Made by a program: the position numbers and the translations under genes. This document shows positions 35,402-43,782 of a DNA stretch of 64,000 nt, in pieces. The first letter of the stretch is position 1. Each line of letters starts with the position of its first letter. This stretch comes from Streptomyces chartreusis NRRL 3882 (GTDB lineage Bacteria > Actinomycetota > Actinomycetes > Streptomycetales > Streptomycetaceae). The stretch is taken from the NCBI RefSeq assembly GCF_900236475.1, contig NZ_LT963352.1, forward strand, positions 62,001-126,000, read 5' to 3'. The notes beneath the pieces were generated by a model that worked only from the letters and a program-made list of their open reading frames with translations, searched no databases and was not told the origin of the DNA.

Positions 35402-38400
35402 GTGACGAAGACCCCCAGCGGGCAGCAGGCGCAGCTCTTTGAGCGAGAGCAGCCCGAACTCTCCGGGCACGCAGGGGCTTTGGGTGCGGTGCGGGTAGCG
35501 CCGCTGCGCGGTGAGACGACGCTGTCGTACATGAGCCGGGTTGCCTCCCGCTACCGGCTCACGGCCAAAGAACTCATCGGCGCGCTCGTGGACGTGGGAC
35601 GGCGTCCCAACCTCTTCACCGTGCGGCCCGACGGCGAAGTCGTCTTCAACACCGAGGCCCGGGTGGTGGTCGCCGCCTTCTGCCGCATGCCCGAAGAACA
35701 CCTGCTCCGTGCCCTACCGGCCTGGGGCCGGGAGGTTCCCTCGAGCAGGCTGGAAAGCGGTCCGGCCGCCTGGGTCCGCACCTCAGCCACGATCCCGCCG
35801 ACCGGCCCCGGCTGCCGGGCCTGCACCGCGACCGCATCACAGGGCCGGGAAGAAGCACGCCGCTACCTCCTGCCGCACGCACGGGTCTGCGTCAAGCACC
35901 AGTGCTGGATGCTCGAAGCCCCCGTCGTCGACGGAGCGACGGCGGGCCCCGGGCAGCTGGACGTGCGGCACGTGCCGCAGATCGCAACGGCCCAGCGTCG
36001 TCATGCACGGCTGCTGCGGCGCAGCCCGCACGCCGGCGAAGCGTTCGCTGTGGCGCAGGCGGTTACAGCGTCGTGGTGGGACGAGGCCTGGCCGGAAGAG
36101 ACCCTCTGGCCCGACCGGCTGCGGTCGATGGCTTTGGGTGACGGCCTCGTATGGCGTGGAGCGGCGCGGGATGCGGTGACCTATCCGGAAGCCGTCACGC
36201 TGGCCGCGGCCCTGGCCGATGCGGGTGTGCAGCAGCAACTGCTCGACGAGGCGGGCCGGCATCAACCGCACTCGCTCGCCGATGTCCCCCGCCTCACCGG
36301 CGAACTGGCCCGGCGTCTCGAGCGGCCGTGGATCGCCGGCCGCCTCGCTGCGGTCACGACAGGGCCGCTGAACGCCTGGGTACGCGCCTGCGTCCGCAGC
36401 CAAGCCGGACACAATCCGAAGACGCGGAGCATGTGGCGCATCTCCCCGCCCCACCGGCCCACCCCGGTTTCCCAGCTCCTGGCCGACAGCAGTGACCGGG
36501 GCGAGACACCCGTGCAGCCCGAGCCTGCGTCGCTCCCAGACAGCGCCGAAGATGCTGCCCGGGGGTTCGCGCGTGGGCTGCGCCATGCTCGTACCTACGC
36601 CGCCGAGCACAGCCACCTGTGCGCGCCCAACACGGTGCAGATGGAAGGCTTCGCCGTCGGCCTGTGGCTCGCCAACCAGCGCGCCGCAGGACCTGAACTC
36701 GCTCCCGAACGCGCCGCCGCCCTCGACGCCCTCGACCCGTGGTGGAACCCGCCTTGGAACCTGTGGTGGCAGCGCATCTACCACCGCGCCAAGGCACTGG
36801 TGAAGGCCGGGCAGCCGCTCAAGCCCGAACACGGATTCCCCGGCACCACGGAGAACCTCGGCACCTGGCTCTACGAGCAGTGCACCAGCTACAGCAGCCT
36901 CCATCCCGGACAGCAGCGTCTCCTCGCCGACCTCGGCATCACGCCTGAACGCGCCCGCGACGTCATGCCCCGGCGCCGGGATCTCAAGGCAGCCCGGCGC
37001 ACCGCCCTGGACCATGCCCGCGCCTACGCCGACGAGCACGGCCACCTGTGTGCTCCCACCTCCGCACGCCAGGACGGCTTCGCCATCGGCAAATGGCTGC
37101 ACAGCCAGCGAGTGCGCGCCCGGCGCGGCCAACTCGACCCCGCACTCAACCAGGCGCTGACCGACATCGACTCCTCATGGAGCCCGCCCTGGCCCACCGA
37201 CTGGCAGCGCGAGCACCACAACGCCCACGCCGCCGTCACGGCCGGCACCCTCCTCGACCCCGAAGCCGGATTCCGCAACTTCGACGACCGCACCGGGCAG
37301 TGGCTGTACGCCCAGTGCGTCAACTACACCGCCCTCCAGCCCGGCCAGCAGCACCTCCTGGCCCGCCTCGGCCTCACCAAGCCTGTCGCGGGCAGCGCCG
37401 TGCCCGCCCCGGCCACCCGGCATCCCGCCATGGAAACAGGGCTGCACTACGCCCGGGACTGGGCAGCCCAGCACGGCGCTCTCGACCTCCCCCGCACCGC
37501 CCGCCACCTAGGTTTTCCCCTCGGCCGCTGGCTCGCCACACAACGACACCAAGCCAACCTCCACCGCGACCTCTTCGACACCCCCTGGCCGCACGAGGAA
37601 CACCTCGCCCGCATCGATCCGTACTGGAACCCGCCCTGGGGCATGAAATGGCAACGCCGCTACCAGGCCGCCCACACACAACTCACCCCCGGCCAAAACC
37701 TCGCCCCCCAGGAGGGCTTCCCCAACACACCGGACTGGACCGGACAGTGGCTGTACAGCCAGTGCGCCGTCTACGACGACCTCCACCCCCGCCAGCAGCA
37801 GCTCCTCGCCGACCTCGGCCTCACCGCCGAAGGCGCCCGCACCGCCCTACCCCGCCGCATCCCCCAAGCCGCAGCCTTCGCCGCCGGCCTCGCCCACGCC
37901 CGCGCCTGGGCCCAGGAGCACGGCAACCTCACCGTTGCCGAACCCGCCCGCCACGACGGCTACCGCCTCGGCACCTGGCTGCGCACCCAACGCCGCCGCG
38001 CCAGCCGCGGAAAACTGCCCGCCGACCGCATCAAAGCCCTGGAAGCCATCGATCCCCTCTGGAACCCGGCGGGAGGACTGCGCTGGCAGCAGGCCTACCT
38101 CACCGCCCGCACCCACACCACCGGCCGCTCCCTGGCCACCACCGCCGACCTCGACGCGCTCCCATCCGCGACAGCGAAATGGCTGTTCACCCAGTGCTCC
38201 AGTTACGCCAGCCTCCACCCCGAGCAGCAACAGCTGCTCGCCGAGACCGGCCTCACCAGCGAACGCGCCCGCGCTCTGGCACCACCACCGAAACCTCCCC
38301 GACCAGCCCGCCCAGCCCGCCCGCGGCTGAAGAACCCGCCCTGCGCCTTCGCGGCCGGCCTGCCCTACGCCCAAGCCTGGACCGCCCAGCACGGCAACCT

Positions 38401-38914
38401 CACCTCAGCCGACTACCGCACCGAACACGACGGCTTCCCCCTGGGATGGTGGCTGTACAAACAACGCCGAGCCGCCCACGCCCACGTGAAACGAACCGGC
38501 CGGCCCTGGCCCCACGATGCGCAACTCGCCGCCCTCGACCCGTGGTGGAACCCGCCCTGGCGAGCCACCTGGAACCACAGCTGGCACCAAGCCCACGCCC
38601 ACCACAGCACCGCTCGGCCCTTCCCCAACCAGACCACCAAATGGATCCGCACCCAACAACGAACCTGGACTCAGCTCCACCCCCACCAACAACACCTGAT
38701 GACCACCATCGGCATCCACGGGCCCACACCCCTGCACCGCTACAACAGCCGACCAGTGCACCTGACCAACCAACCAACGGAACTGATCAACACCCACGAG
38801 ACCGCCCCAGAGCAGGAAACCCGCAGCTCACAAGCCCGCCCAGTCGGGGCCCGCAAGCAACGCCAAGCACCTCGCCAGCACACAGCACACCCTCGAACCC
38901 AACCAGCCAACTGA
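35402..38914 (+). CDS. tniQ: TniQ protein with five tandem helicase-associated repeat units
   Basis: A 1170-residue protein from GTG 35402, with GGAGG 15 bases upstream. Residues about 28-360 form the TniQ domain: RVAPLRGETTLSYMSRVASR, the EARVVVAAFCRMPEE segment and a CxxC...CxxH zinc motif (GCRAC; VCVKHQC). From about residue 385 to the end, five units of about 145 residues repeat. Each contains GF..G.WL..QR, a DP.WNPPW...WQR motif and WLY.QC..Y..L.P.QQ.LL. This is the helicase-associated (HA) repeat of actinobacterial helicases. TniQ normally chooses the target site (TnsD-like), so the array of repeats is likely a DNA-reading extension. That role is inferred; the domain order is directly visible. 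Confidence 0.82.
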   Translation: MTKTPSGQQAQLFEREQPELSGHAGALGAVRVAPLRGETTLSYMSRVASRYRLTAKELIGALVDVGRRPNLFTVRPDGEVVFNTEARVVVAAFCRMPEEHLLRALPAWGREVPSSRLESGPAAWVRTSATIPPTGPGCRACTATASQGREEARRYLLPHARVCVKHQCWMLEAPVVDGATAGPGQLDVRHVPQIATAQRRHARLLRRSPHAGEAFAVAQAVTASWWDEAWPEETLWPDRLRSMALGDGLVWRGAARDAVTYPEAVTLAAALADAGVQQQLLDEAGRHQPHSLADVPRLTGELARRLERPWIAGRLAAVTTGPLNAWVRACVRSQAGHNPKTRSMWRISPPHRPTPVSQLLADSSDRGETPVQPEPASLPDSAEDAARGFARGLRHARTYAAEHSHLCAPNTVQMEGFAVGLWLANQRAAGPELAPERAAALDALDPWWNPPWNLWWQRIYHRAKALVKAGQPLKPEHGFPGTTENLGTWLYEQCTSYSSLHPGQQRLLADLGITPERARDVMPRRRDLKAARRTALDHARAYADEHGHLCAPTSARQDGFAIGKWLHSQRVRARRGQLDPALNQALTDIDSSWSPPWPTDWQREHHNAHAAVTAGTLLDPEAGFRNFDDRTGQWLYAQCVNYTALQPGQQHLLARLGLTKPVAGSAVPAPATRHPAMETGLHYARDWAAQHGALDLPRTARHLGFPLGRWLATQRHQANLHRDLFDTPWPHEEHLARIDPYWNPPWGMKWQRRYQAAHTQLTPGQNLAPQEGFPNTPDWTGQWLYSQCAVYDDLHPRQQQLLADLGLTAEGARTALPRRIPQAAAFAAGLAHARAWAQEHGNLTVAEPARHDGYRLGTWLRTQRRRASRGKLPADRIKALEAIDPLWNPAGGLRWQQAYLTARTHTTGRSLATTADLDALPSATAKWLFTQCSSYASLHPEQQQLLAETGLTSERARALAPPPKPPRPARPARPRLKNPPCAFAAGLPYAQAWTAQHGNLTSADYRTEHDGFPLGWWLYKQRRAAHAHVKRTGRPWPHDAQLAALDPWWNPPWRATWNHSWHQAHAHHSTARPFPNQTTKWIRTQQRTWTQLHPHQQHLMTTIGIHGPTPLHRYNSRPVHLTNQPTELINTHETAPEQETRSSQARPVGARKQRQAPRQHTAHPRTQPAN

Positions 38915-38924
38915 TCAGCCCAGC

Positions 38925-39317
38925 TCAGCCCTCCGGCCACCGATCAGAAAGAACGAACCACGACATGCCCGCTTGAGACAGCGACGTATCCGTTCCTGGC
39001 GGCTGGGGTTCCAGAAGCCAGATCGCCTCGCCAGCGGCTTCGACAGCAGCCCGTAGCAGGCTGTAAGGGGCATAGGAGTGGATGACCTTTGCTTCAAAAA
39101 GCAGGGCTTGTACCGCGTGCAGATGGTCAACCGCGTGTGTAAAGCACTGGTAGGCGGCGCTGGACACCCTGAGTGTTGGGACCTTGGCGTCGTCTCCGCT
39201 GAGGCTGCTGCCCGGTTCCACCGCAGGGCTGGGCTCGCTGGTCGCTTTCTGCCATCCGTTGATCTGGCGCAGGGCATCAGCGACATGAGGCTGTACATGC
39301 GTGCGATCTTTGAGCAT
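38925..39317 (-). pseudogene. Hypothetical protein truncated at its 3' end by the Tn7-like element
   Basis: From ATG 39317 the minus strand encodes a protein with SSAAYQCFTHAVDHLHAVQA and SYAPYSLLRAAVEAAGEAIW LLEPQ, a helical pattern seen in uncharacterised actinobacterial proteins. Near 38985 this stops, and a different C-terminus is read out of the transposon flank up to 38925. The break marks the probable right junction of the Tn7-like element. Confidence 0.5.
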
Positions 39318-39739
39318 GGCCCATCGTCCCGTAGCGACGAGACCTTGGCCGCCGATTTATGCGGACGCAAGCTGCAGCTTCCTATGCAGGCACGCGCGGC
39401 TGGCCGCGTCACGCAAGCCGGGCGCGGCAAGTTCAGGCGGTGTTCTGGGCGTGCCTGCATCCGTGGAAGGTCGTCGAGGAAGGCGGTGACTGACGGTGCT
39501 CTTGCCCTGGTGCAGATAGCTGCGCTTCTGCTGCACGCTCCGGGGCCGATGGGAGCATGCGCACCGGTGGAGGAGGCTGACCGGCCCGCCCGCTTGGCTG
39601 GTTCGGCTCTGCAGCAGCTCCAGCCTGGCCGGGTAGTGCACGCGGCCGGTCCGCGCTTGGTTGTACGGGCGATCACCCGAAGTGGACGTCTGCTGGAAGG
39701 AACGCGCACCGGTGCTGGCAGGTCCGGGATACTTCGGGA
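39318..39739. other. Intergenic stretch, no supported gene
   Basis: 420 bp between the truncated gene and the AlbA_2-type gene, which are transcribed apart. Long frames cross it on both strands but have no family-like sequence. The promoter of the downstream gene should lie near 39700-39739. Confidence 0.4.
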
Positions 39740-40327
39740 ATGCCAGAGTTGGATCTCGAAGCCGTACGGGCGGAGTTGCGCGCCCACAGCCCGGCGGCTC
39801 TCCTGGAGTTGCCCGAGGGGCAGTGGCTTGACGCCAAGGGGGCCCCGTACGAGCTGCGTAACCCTCACGGTGTCGAGGAACTCGCCAAGGACGTCGCGGC
39901 ATTCGCCAACGGGGGCGGCGGCGTCATCGTCGTGGGGATCACCACGCGTCTGGAGCACGGGCGGGAGATCCTCGACAAGGTGAACTCGGTCGGCCGAGGG
40001 TCCGTCGATCTCGACCAGTGGCGCAAGCTGATCCGCCAGCACATCACCCCGGCACCGCGCGGGACAAGCGTGGAGTGGTCCGACGACCGGCAGGGCGCGT
40101 GCGTGGTCTACATCGACGTTCCTGCCCAGGATCCCGGATGCCTGTTCGTGGTGGCGGCGCCGGTCGGCAAGAAGGGCGCGCCGCGGACGGACACCGTCGC
40201 GGTGCCGGTCCGTGAGGCGGATGGCACGCACTGGTTGCCGAGCGTGGCGAGGCGGCGGGTGATCAGCTCCGCGACGACGTCCGCGCGGCTGGAGACGGCG
40301 ATCAGGGCGCGCTGGGACAGGCCGTAG
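39740..40327 (+). CDS. Schlafen/AlbA_2-type ATP-binding protein, truncated at the 3' end
   Basis: ATG 39740. The first 165 residues match the AlbA_2 (Schlafen AAA_4-like) domain: GQWLDAKGAPYELRNPHGVE, then AAFANGGGGVIVVGI, and the end VAVPVREADGTHWLPS. These domains bind nucleotides and occur in transcription regulators and defence proteins. At about 40240 family-like sequence ends and the frame runs antisense through the neighbouring gene to 40327. The normal protein is longer, so a rearrangement cut it here. Confidence 0.65.
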   Translation: MPELDLEAVRAELRAHSPAALLELPEGQWLDAKGAPYELRNPHGVEELAKDVAAFANGGGGVIVVGITTRLEHGREILDKVNSVGRGSVDLDQWRKLIRQHITPAPRGTSVEWSDDRQGACVVYIDVPAQDPGCLFVVAAPVGKKGAPRTDTVAVPVREADGTHWLPSVARRRVISSATTSARLETAIRARWDRP

Positions 40328-40761
40328 TCGAGCGCGGCCGCGGTGGCCGGGCCGGTGTCTCGCGTGCGAGACGTCTCGGTGCCGGCGGTGACCGCGCCGT
40401 GGATCGCGGCGAGGGAGCGGGCGACGTCCAGGAGCCGGTACGCCTGAGCGCGGCTGATGCCGAACTCCGCGTCGCAGTACGACTCCCAGCTGCTGTGCCC
40501 GAGCGGAAGCCAGACGCGGGCAACGTGCGCGTCGCGGACCCGGGCGGCGAGCACCGCCACGGAGCGCCGGACGTCGTCCATCGCCTCACGCAGCCCGGCC
40601 GTCATCTCCCGGGCGCGGGCCGCGGTGAGCGGCGGCCGCGCCGGTTCGGCGCCCTGCTCCTGGTCCTCGTCGTGCTCGCCCACGACTCCATCGTCCTCCG
40701 GGCCGGCGGGCGGCACCAGGGCGTGCGAAAGCACTGGCCCGAGCTTCACCTCTCGCCTCAC
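40108..40761 (-). CDS. DNA-binding-like protein (HTH helix), truncated at the 3' end
   Basis: ATG 40761. It has a low-complexity N-terminus, then VWLPLGHSSWESYCDAEFGI followed by SRAQAYRLLDVARSLAAIHG, a helix-turn-helix-like pattern seen in actinobacterial ParB/KorB-like or plasmid-type regulators. Real sequence ends near ELITRRLATLG at about 40240; beyond this the frame reads antisense through the AlbA_2 gene to 40108. It faces that gene tail-to-tail and both lose their ends at the same point. Confidence 0.5.
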   Translation of the reverse strand: MRREVKLGPVLSHALVPPAGPEDDGVVGEHDEDQEQGAEPARPPLTAARAREMTAGLREAMDDVRRSVAVLAARVRDAHVARVWLPLGHSSWESYCDAEFGISRAQAYRLLDVARSLAAIHGAVTAGTETSRTRDTGPATAAALDYGLSQRALIAVSSRADVVAELITRRLATLGNQCVPSASRTGTATVSVRGAPFLPTGAATTNRHPGSWAGTSM

Positions 40762-41002
40762 AGCCTCTCTGCATGCGTTTTCACTTGGGAAGACGCCTGT
40801 GAGTCTCCCCAGGAGCAGACAGGGAGCGGCGGCTTACAGGGCGGTGCTGTCCAGGGCGCGGCGGTCTCCGGATATCCGTCCTGGTCTTGGTCGTACGGGC
40901 TCATGCCCCAGAAAAATTTTGGTTCAGGACGTCACGGGACGACCTTCCGCAGCGCACAGCTCTCCGACAGGACCTTCAGACAGATGGATCGGAGAGTGTG
41001 AC

Positions 41003-41239
41003 GTGTCGGATGTAGTAGTAGCTGCCGCCGTGGTAGTGGTCGGGAACCTGTTGGCCTTCCTTGGTGCCTGGGTGCAGGTACGGGGGAAAGTTCAGTTGGA
41101 GCGTTCCCGACGCGAGGTGTACCGCGATGCCACGCGGCAGTTGCCCCCGGGCAGCCGGATCATTGAGAACCGGCACGGCACGACGATCGAGGTCGGCCTC
41201 CGGCCGGGCGAGGAAGGGAAGGAAACCGGCCGTGGCTGA
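41003..41239 (+). CDS. Single-TM protein, first gene of WhiB-sigma operon B
   Basis: GTG 41003, with GGAGAG at 40991-40996; 78 residues. The TM segment is DVVVAAAVVVVGNLLAFLGA (about residues 3-22), followed by KVQLERSRREVYRDATRQLP and PGSRIIENRHGTTIEVG. It is the paralogue of 29523-29762. It overlaps the sigma gene start by 8 nt. Function unknown; the tight coupling suggests it works with the sigma factor. Confidence 0.75.
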   Translation: MSDVVVAAAVVVVGNLLAFLGAWVQVRGKVQLERSRREVYRDATRQLPPGSRIIENRHGTTIEVGLRPGEEGKETGRG

Positions 41240-42044
41240 GCCCGACGAGAGCGACTGGGAGGCGGAGTGGCAGCTGAATGCCGCATGCCGGTACGACGCC
41301 CGTGGCGATCAGGAGCACGAACGCCTCACGTCGATGTTCTGGGCGCACTCGCTGGCCGACGCCGCAGCGGTCAGGTCCTTGTGCAAGACGTGCTCTGTAC
41401 GGTTCGACTGCGCCGAGCTCGCACTGAAATATGAGGAACCCTACGGCATCTGGGGTGGACTCACCGAGCAAGAACGGCGTCACCTGCTGCGGAGCCACCC
41501 TGGCGTGGAGGCCTGGAGGCACTTGCTTGAAACGGCGATTGCCGAGTACGACCTCGTTGCCGCCACCTTCGACCTCGACTTCGCCTCCCTCTTCGAAGAA
41601 CAGTTCCACCGCATGGTGGGATTCCTCATCACGGCGGGTGCCCGCCGCCAAGATGCTGAGGATGCCGTGCAGATGGCGTTCGTCGAACTGGCCAGGCACT
41701 GGACGGAGGTCTGCGAACGTACTGGTTGGCTACGGCGCGTGGCACACCGCATGTGGTCCAAAGTTGTGTTCCAGAGCCGTGAACATCCCGTTGCTGATGT
41801 GGGTGGGGATGCTGTGGTTGCGCAAGGAGACGACGCGGATCTGGTCGAGCGACACAGAGTCCTTCAGCTGTTGAGCCGTCTGCCAGAGCAGCAGCGCGTC
41901 GTACTCGCATTCGCATACGACGGATGCACACCCTCTGAGACTGCCGCTGCCCTCGGGGTTCCGGCGGCGAACGTACGGCAGAACTTGAAGCGAGCCAGGA
42001 CGGCCCTGGCGCGCCTCATCACTCAGGAAGGAATCGTTCCCTAA
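41232..42044 (+). CDS. WhiB domain fused to an ECF-type sigma factor (copy B)
   Basis: GTG 41232; 270 residues. The WhiB part has cysteines in LNAACR and SLCKTCSVRFDC and the GIWGGLTEQERRHLLRS loop. Sigma region 2 is FLITAGARRQDAEDAVQMAF, with GWLRRVAHRMWSKVV; region 4 is LPEQQRVVLAFAYDGCTPSE, with AANVRQNLKRARTALARL. The same layout as copy A over its full length supports a real fusion rather than an assembly artefact. The gap before the fourth-cysteine cluster is longer than in copy A. The stop overlaps the next start by one base (TAATG). Confidence 0.83.
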   Translation: MAEPDESDWEAEWQLNAACRYDARGDQEHERLTSMFWAHSLADAAAVRSLCKTCSVRFDCAELALKYEEPYGIWGGLTEQERRHLLRSHPGVEAWRHLLETAIAEYDLVAATFDLDFASLFEEQFHRMVGFLITAGARRQDAEDAVQMAFVELARHWTEVCERTGWLRRVAHRMWSKVVFQSREHPVADVGGDAVVAQGDDADLVERHRVLQLLSRLPEQQRVVLAFAYDGCTPSETAAALGVPAANVRQNLKRARTALARLITQEGIVP

Positions 42045-42232
42045 TGGATGTAGCGGGCAGCGAACCCGAGTACACAGAGGCCATGGACCAAGCGGTGCGT
42101 GCCAGCCTTACAGAACTCCACGACGACCTGCGCTCCCGCGTGGATGCCGATGCACATCTGCGCCAGGTACGCGTATTGGCCGATCCTCGCGGCATCGCAC
42201 TCGAGATCGGTCATGGTGCTTGTGTGCGCTGA
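42044..42232 (+). CDS. Short acidic protein, third gene of WhiB-sigma operon B
   Basis: ATG 42044 overlaps the sigma stop; 62 residues (EYTEAMDQAVRASLTELHDD followed by LRSRVDADAHLRQVRVLAD). It occupies the same position as the 74-residue protein of operon A, with a similar acidic helical start. No family recognised. Confidence 0.6.
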   Translation: MDVAGSEPEYTEAMDQAVRASLTELHDDLRSRVDADAHLRQVRVLADPRGIALEIGHGACVR

Positions 42233-42249
42233 TTTGAAGGCAGGGTCCG

Positions 42250-43580
42250 TCAGCGGCGGGCGCATTGGCTCTGGTGACTTGATCGTCCTCCGGGCCGGTG
42301 AGCGTACGGAGGCGGGGTGCGAGCAGCTACCTCACCGCTCACTCCGTCTACCTGGGGAAAACGGGGTGTGAGACTCACAATCTCCGCGTCGTCGGGCAGA
42401 TCCAGTCGCTGGCGCGGCCGAGGGAGCAAGACGTCCGGGCCGCCGGGCAGCAGGCCCCTGTTGCGTAGGAACCTGACGCGGCCGCGGCACCAGGAGGAAC
42501 AGAACTCCCGGGGCCGGCGCCCGGACGCGGGGCAGGGCTGGGTGCACACCAGGCACTGGCCTGGGGCGGCGACGGGCGCCAGGCGCTTCAGCAGGTCACG
42601 CACCCGGTCTTCCTCCTCTTGCTCGTACGGTTCGACGTCAGCCGTGCAGTCCTCGAGCAGCTCGGTGAACGCGGCGCGGAAGGCGGGGATCTCGCGGCGG
42701 CAGGCTCCGAGCAGGTCCAGGTACTCCTCCACCAGATGGCGAGCGTGCCGGAGCGTGAGAGGTACAGGCCGACCCTGTCGATCCGGTACTGGTCGGCGGT
42801 GTCGAGCAGCAGGTAGCCAGCCAGCTGCCACGCTTCGGCCTGGCGGAGCGTGCGGGCGTACCGGGTGCTCTTGAAGTCGAGCAGCAGTCCGTCGACGGCG
42901 AGGTCGGCGTCCACGCTGATCTGGTCGGTGGGGAACGTGGGTGCCGGTGTGCAGTCCCTGGGCCGGGTACGGGCCCGCAGGGCGTCCAGCGGACCGTCGG
43001 CGGCCTTGTAGAGCTGGGCGACGACGTCGGCCACCATGTCGCGGTGCGGCAGCTGGAGTAGCCGGTCCAGGGTGAAGGCGCCGGGGTCTTCTCGGGCGGC
43101 AATGGCCAGCGGGGTGAAGGCGAACCCGATCGAGGTGCGGTAGTTGACCTGGTACCAGGCTGCGGCGATCAGCAGGCGGGCCAGGTCCTCTTCCTCATCA
43201 TGGGCGCGGTCCATCGGGAGCTCTCGGTTGTCGAGCTGCAGACGCATGACCGTTTCCGGGAGGCGCTCGATGAGTTCTTCGCCCACGTCCCGCATCCGTT
43301 GCCGTGCGTCGGATTCGTAGGAGCCGGTGAGCAGGATGCCGAGGCGGGCGACGTGGTCGACTGGTTCGGCGGCGGTGAATGCCAGGCGGAGCCGGTAGTC
43401 GATTGCGGTGCCGACGTTGCCGGCCTCTGTGCCGACGCCTGGTCCTGGCATCAGGATCTGGCTGCTGTGGTCCCGAGCCCGGAAGCTTTTACGCAGCGGG
43501 TGGGCACCGGCCGACAGTTCACGGTCAAGGAACCGGCGCAGCGGGGTGCGTGGACAGTGAATCCCGGAGGTCAGGCTCAT
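42250..43580 (-). pseudogene. PD-(D/E)xK nuclease-like protein with C-terminal Cys cluster, frameshifted
   Basis: Read from ATG 43580 (MSLTSGIHCPRTPLRRFLDR). The main part resembles PD-(D/E)xK nucleases: VDADLAVDGLLLDFKSTRYA, with D...DFK as the catalytic pair, then EAWQLAGYLLLDTADQYRID and VGLYLSRSGTLAIW. Near 42745 a one-base shift is needed to continue into LVEEYLDLLGACRREIPAFR and AFTELLEDCTADVEPYEQEE. The C-terminus holds CLVCTQPCP and FCSSWCRGRVRF, a likely zinc-binding cluster. It is convergent with WhiB-sigma operon B. One shift in otherwise clean sequence could be a sequencing error. Confidence 0.6.
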
Positions 43581-43782
43581 CAAGTCACCGCCTTGGGCAA
43601 CAGGCGCCACCATGGCGCGGTTGAGTCGTGATGAACCGGAACGGTACGCAGCAGGACTGACAAACCGTCACCCGTAAGGATTAGCCGATCGTGTGGTCAG
43701 GGCGGGGGTGGGGCTGTCGAAGGGTGGGCTTCGCCCTGAAAATGCACCCCGCCCTGCCAGCGGCTGTCGGTACCGTCCGGTC

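Larger units (their letters stand above)
31415..38985 (+). mobile_element. Tn7-like transposition module (tnsA-tnsB-tnsC-tniQ), ends approximate
   Basis: Four co-directional genes overlap or lie close together: TnsA-like endonuclease, DDE transposase, AAA+ ATPase and a TniQ protein with added repeats. The right border is near 38985, because the minus-strand gene there loses its family-like sequence at that point. The left border lies somewhere between 30976 and 31414. No cargo genes lie between tniQ and the right border, so the module may be compact or only one end of a larger element. Confidence 0.65.

Noticed and set aside
37048..38976. 642-codon plus-strand frame overlapping the TniQ gene
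   Set aside because: Extreme Arg/Pro content and full overlap with the TniQ repeats, which are clearly coding in the other frame.
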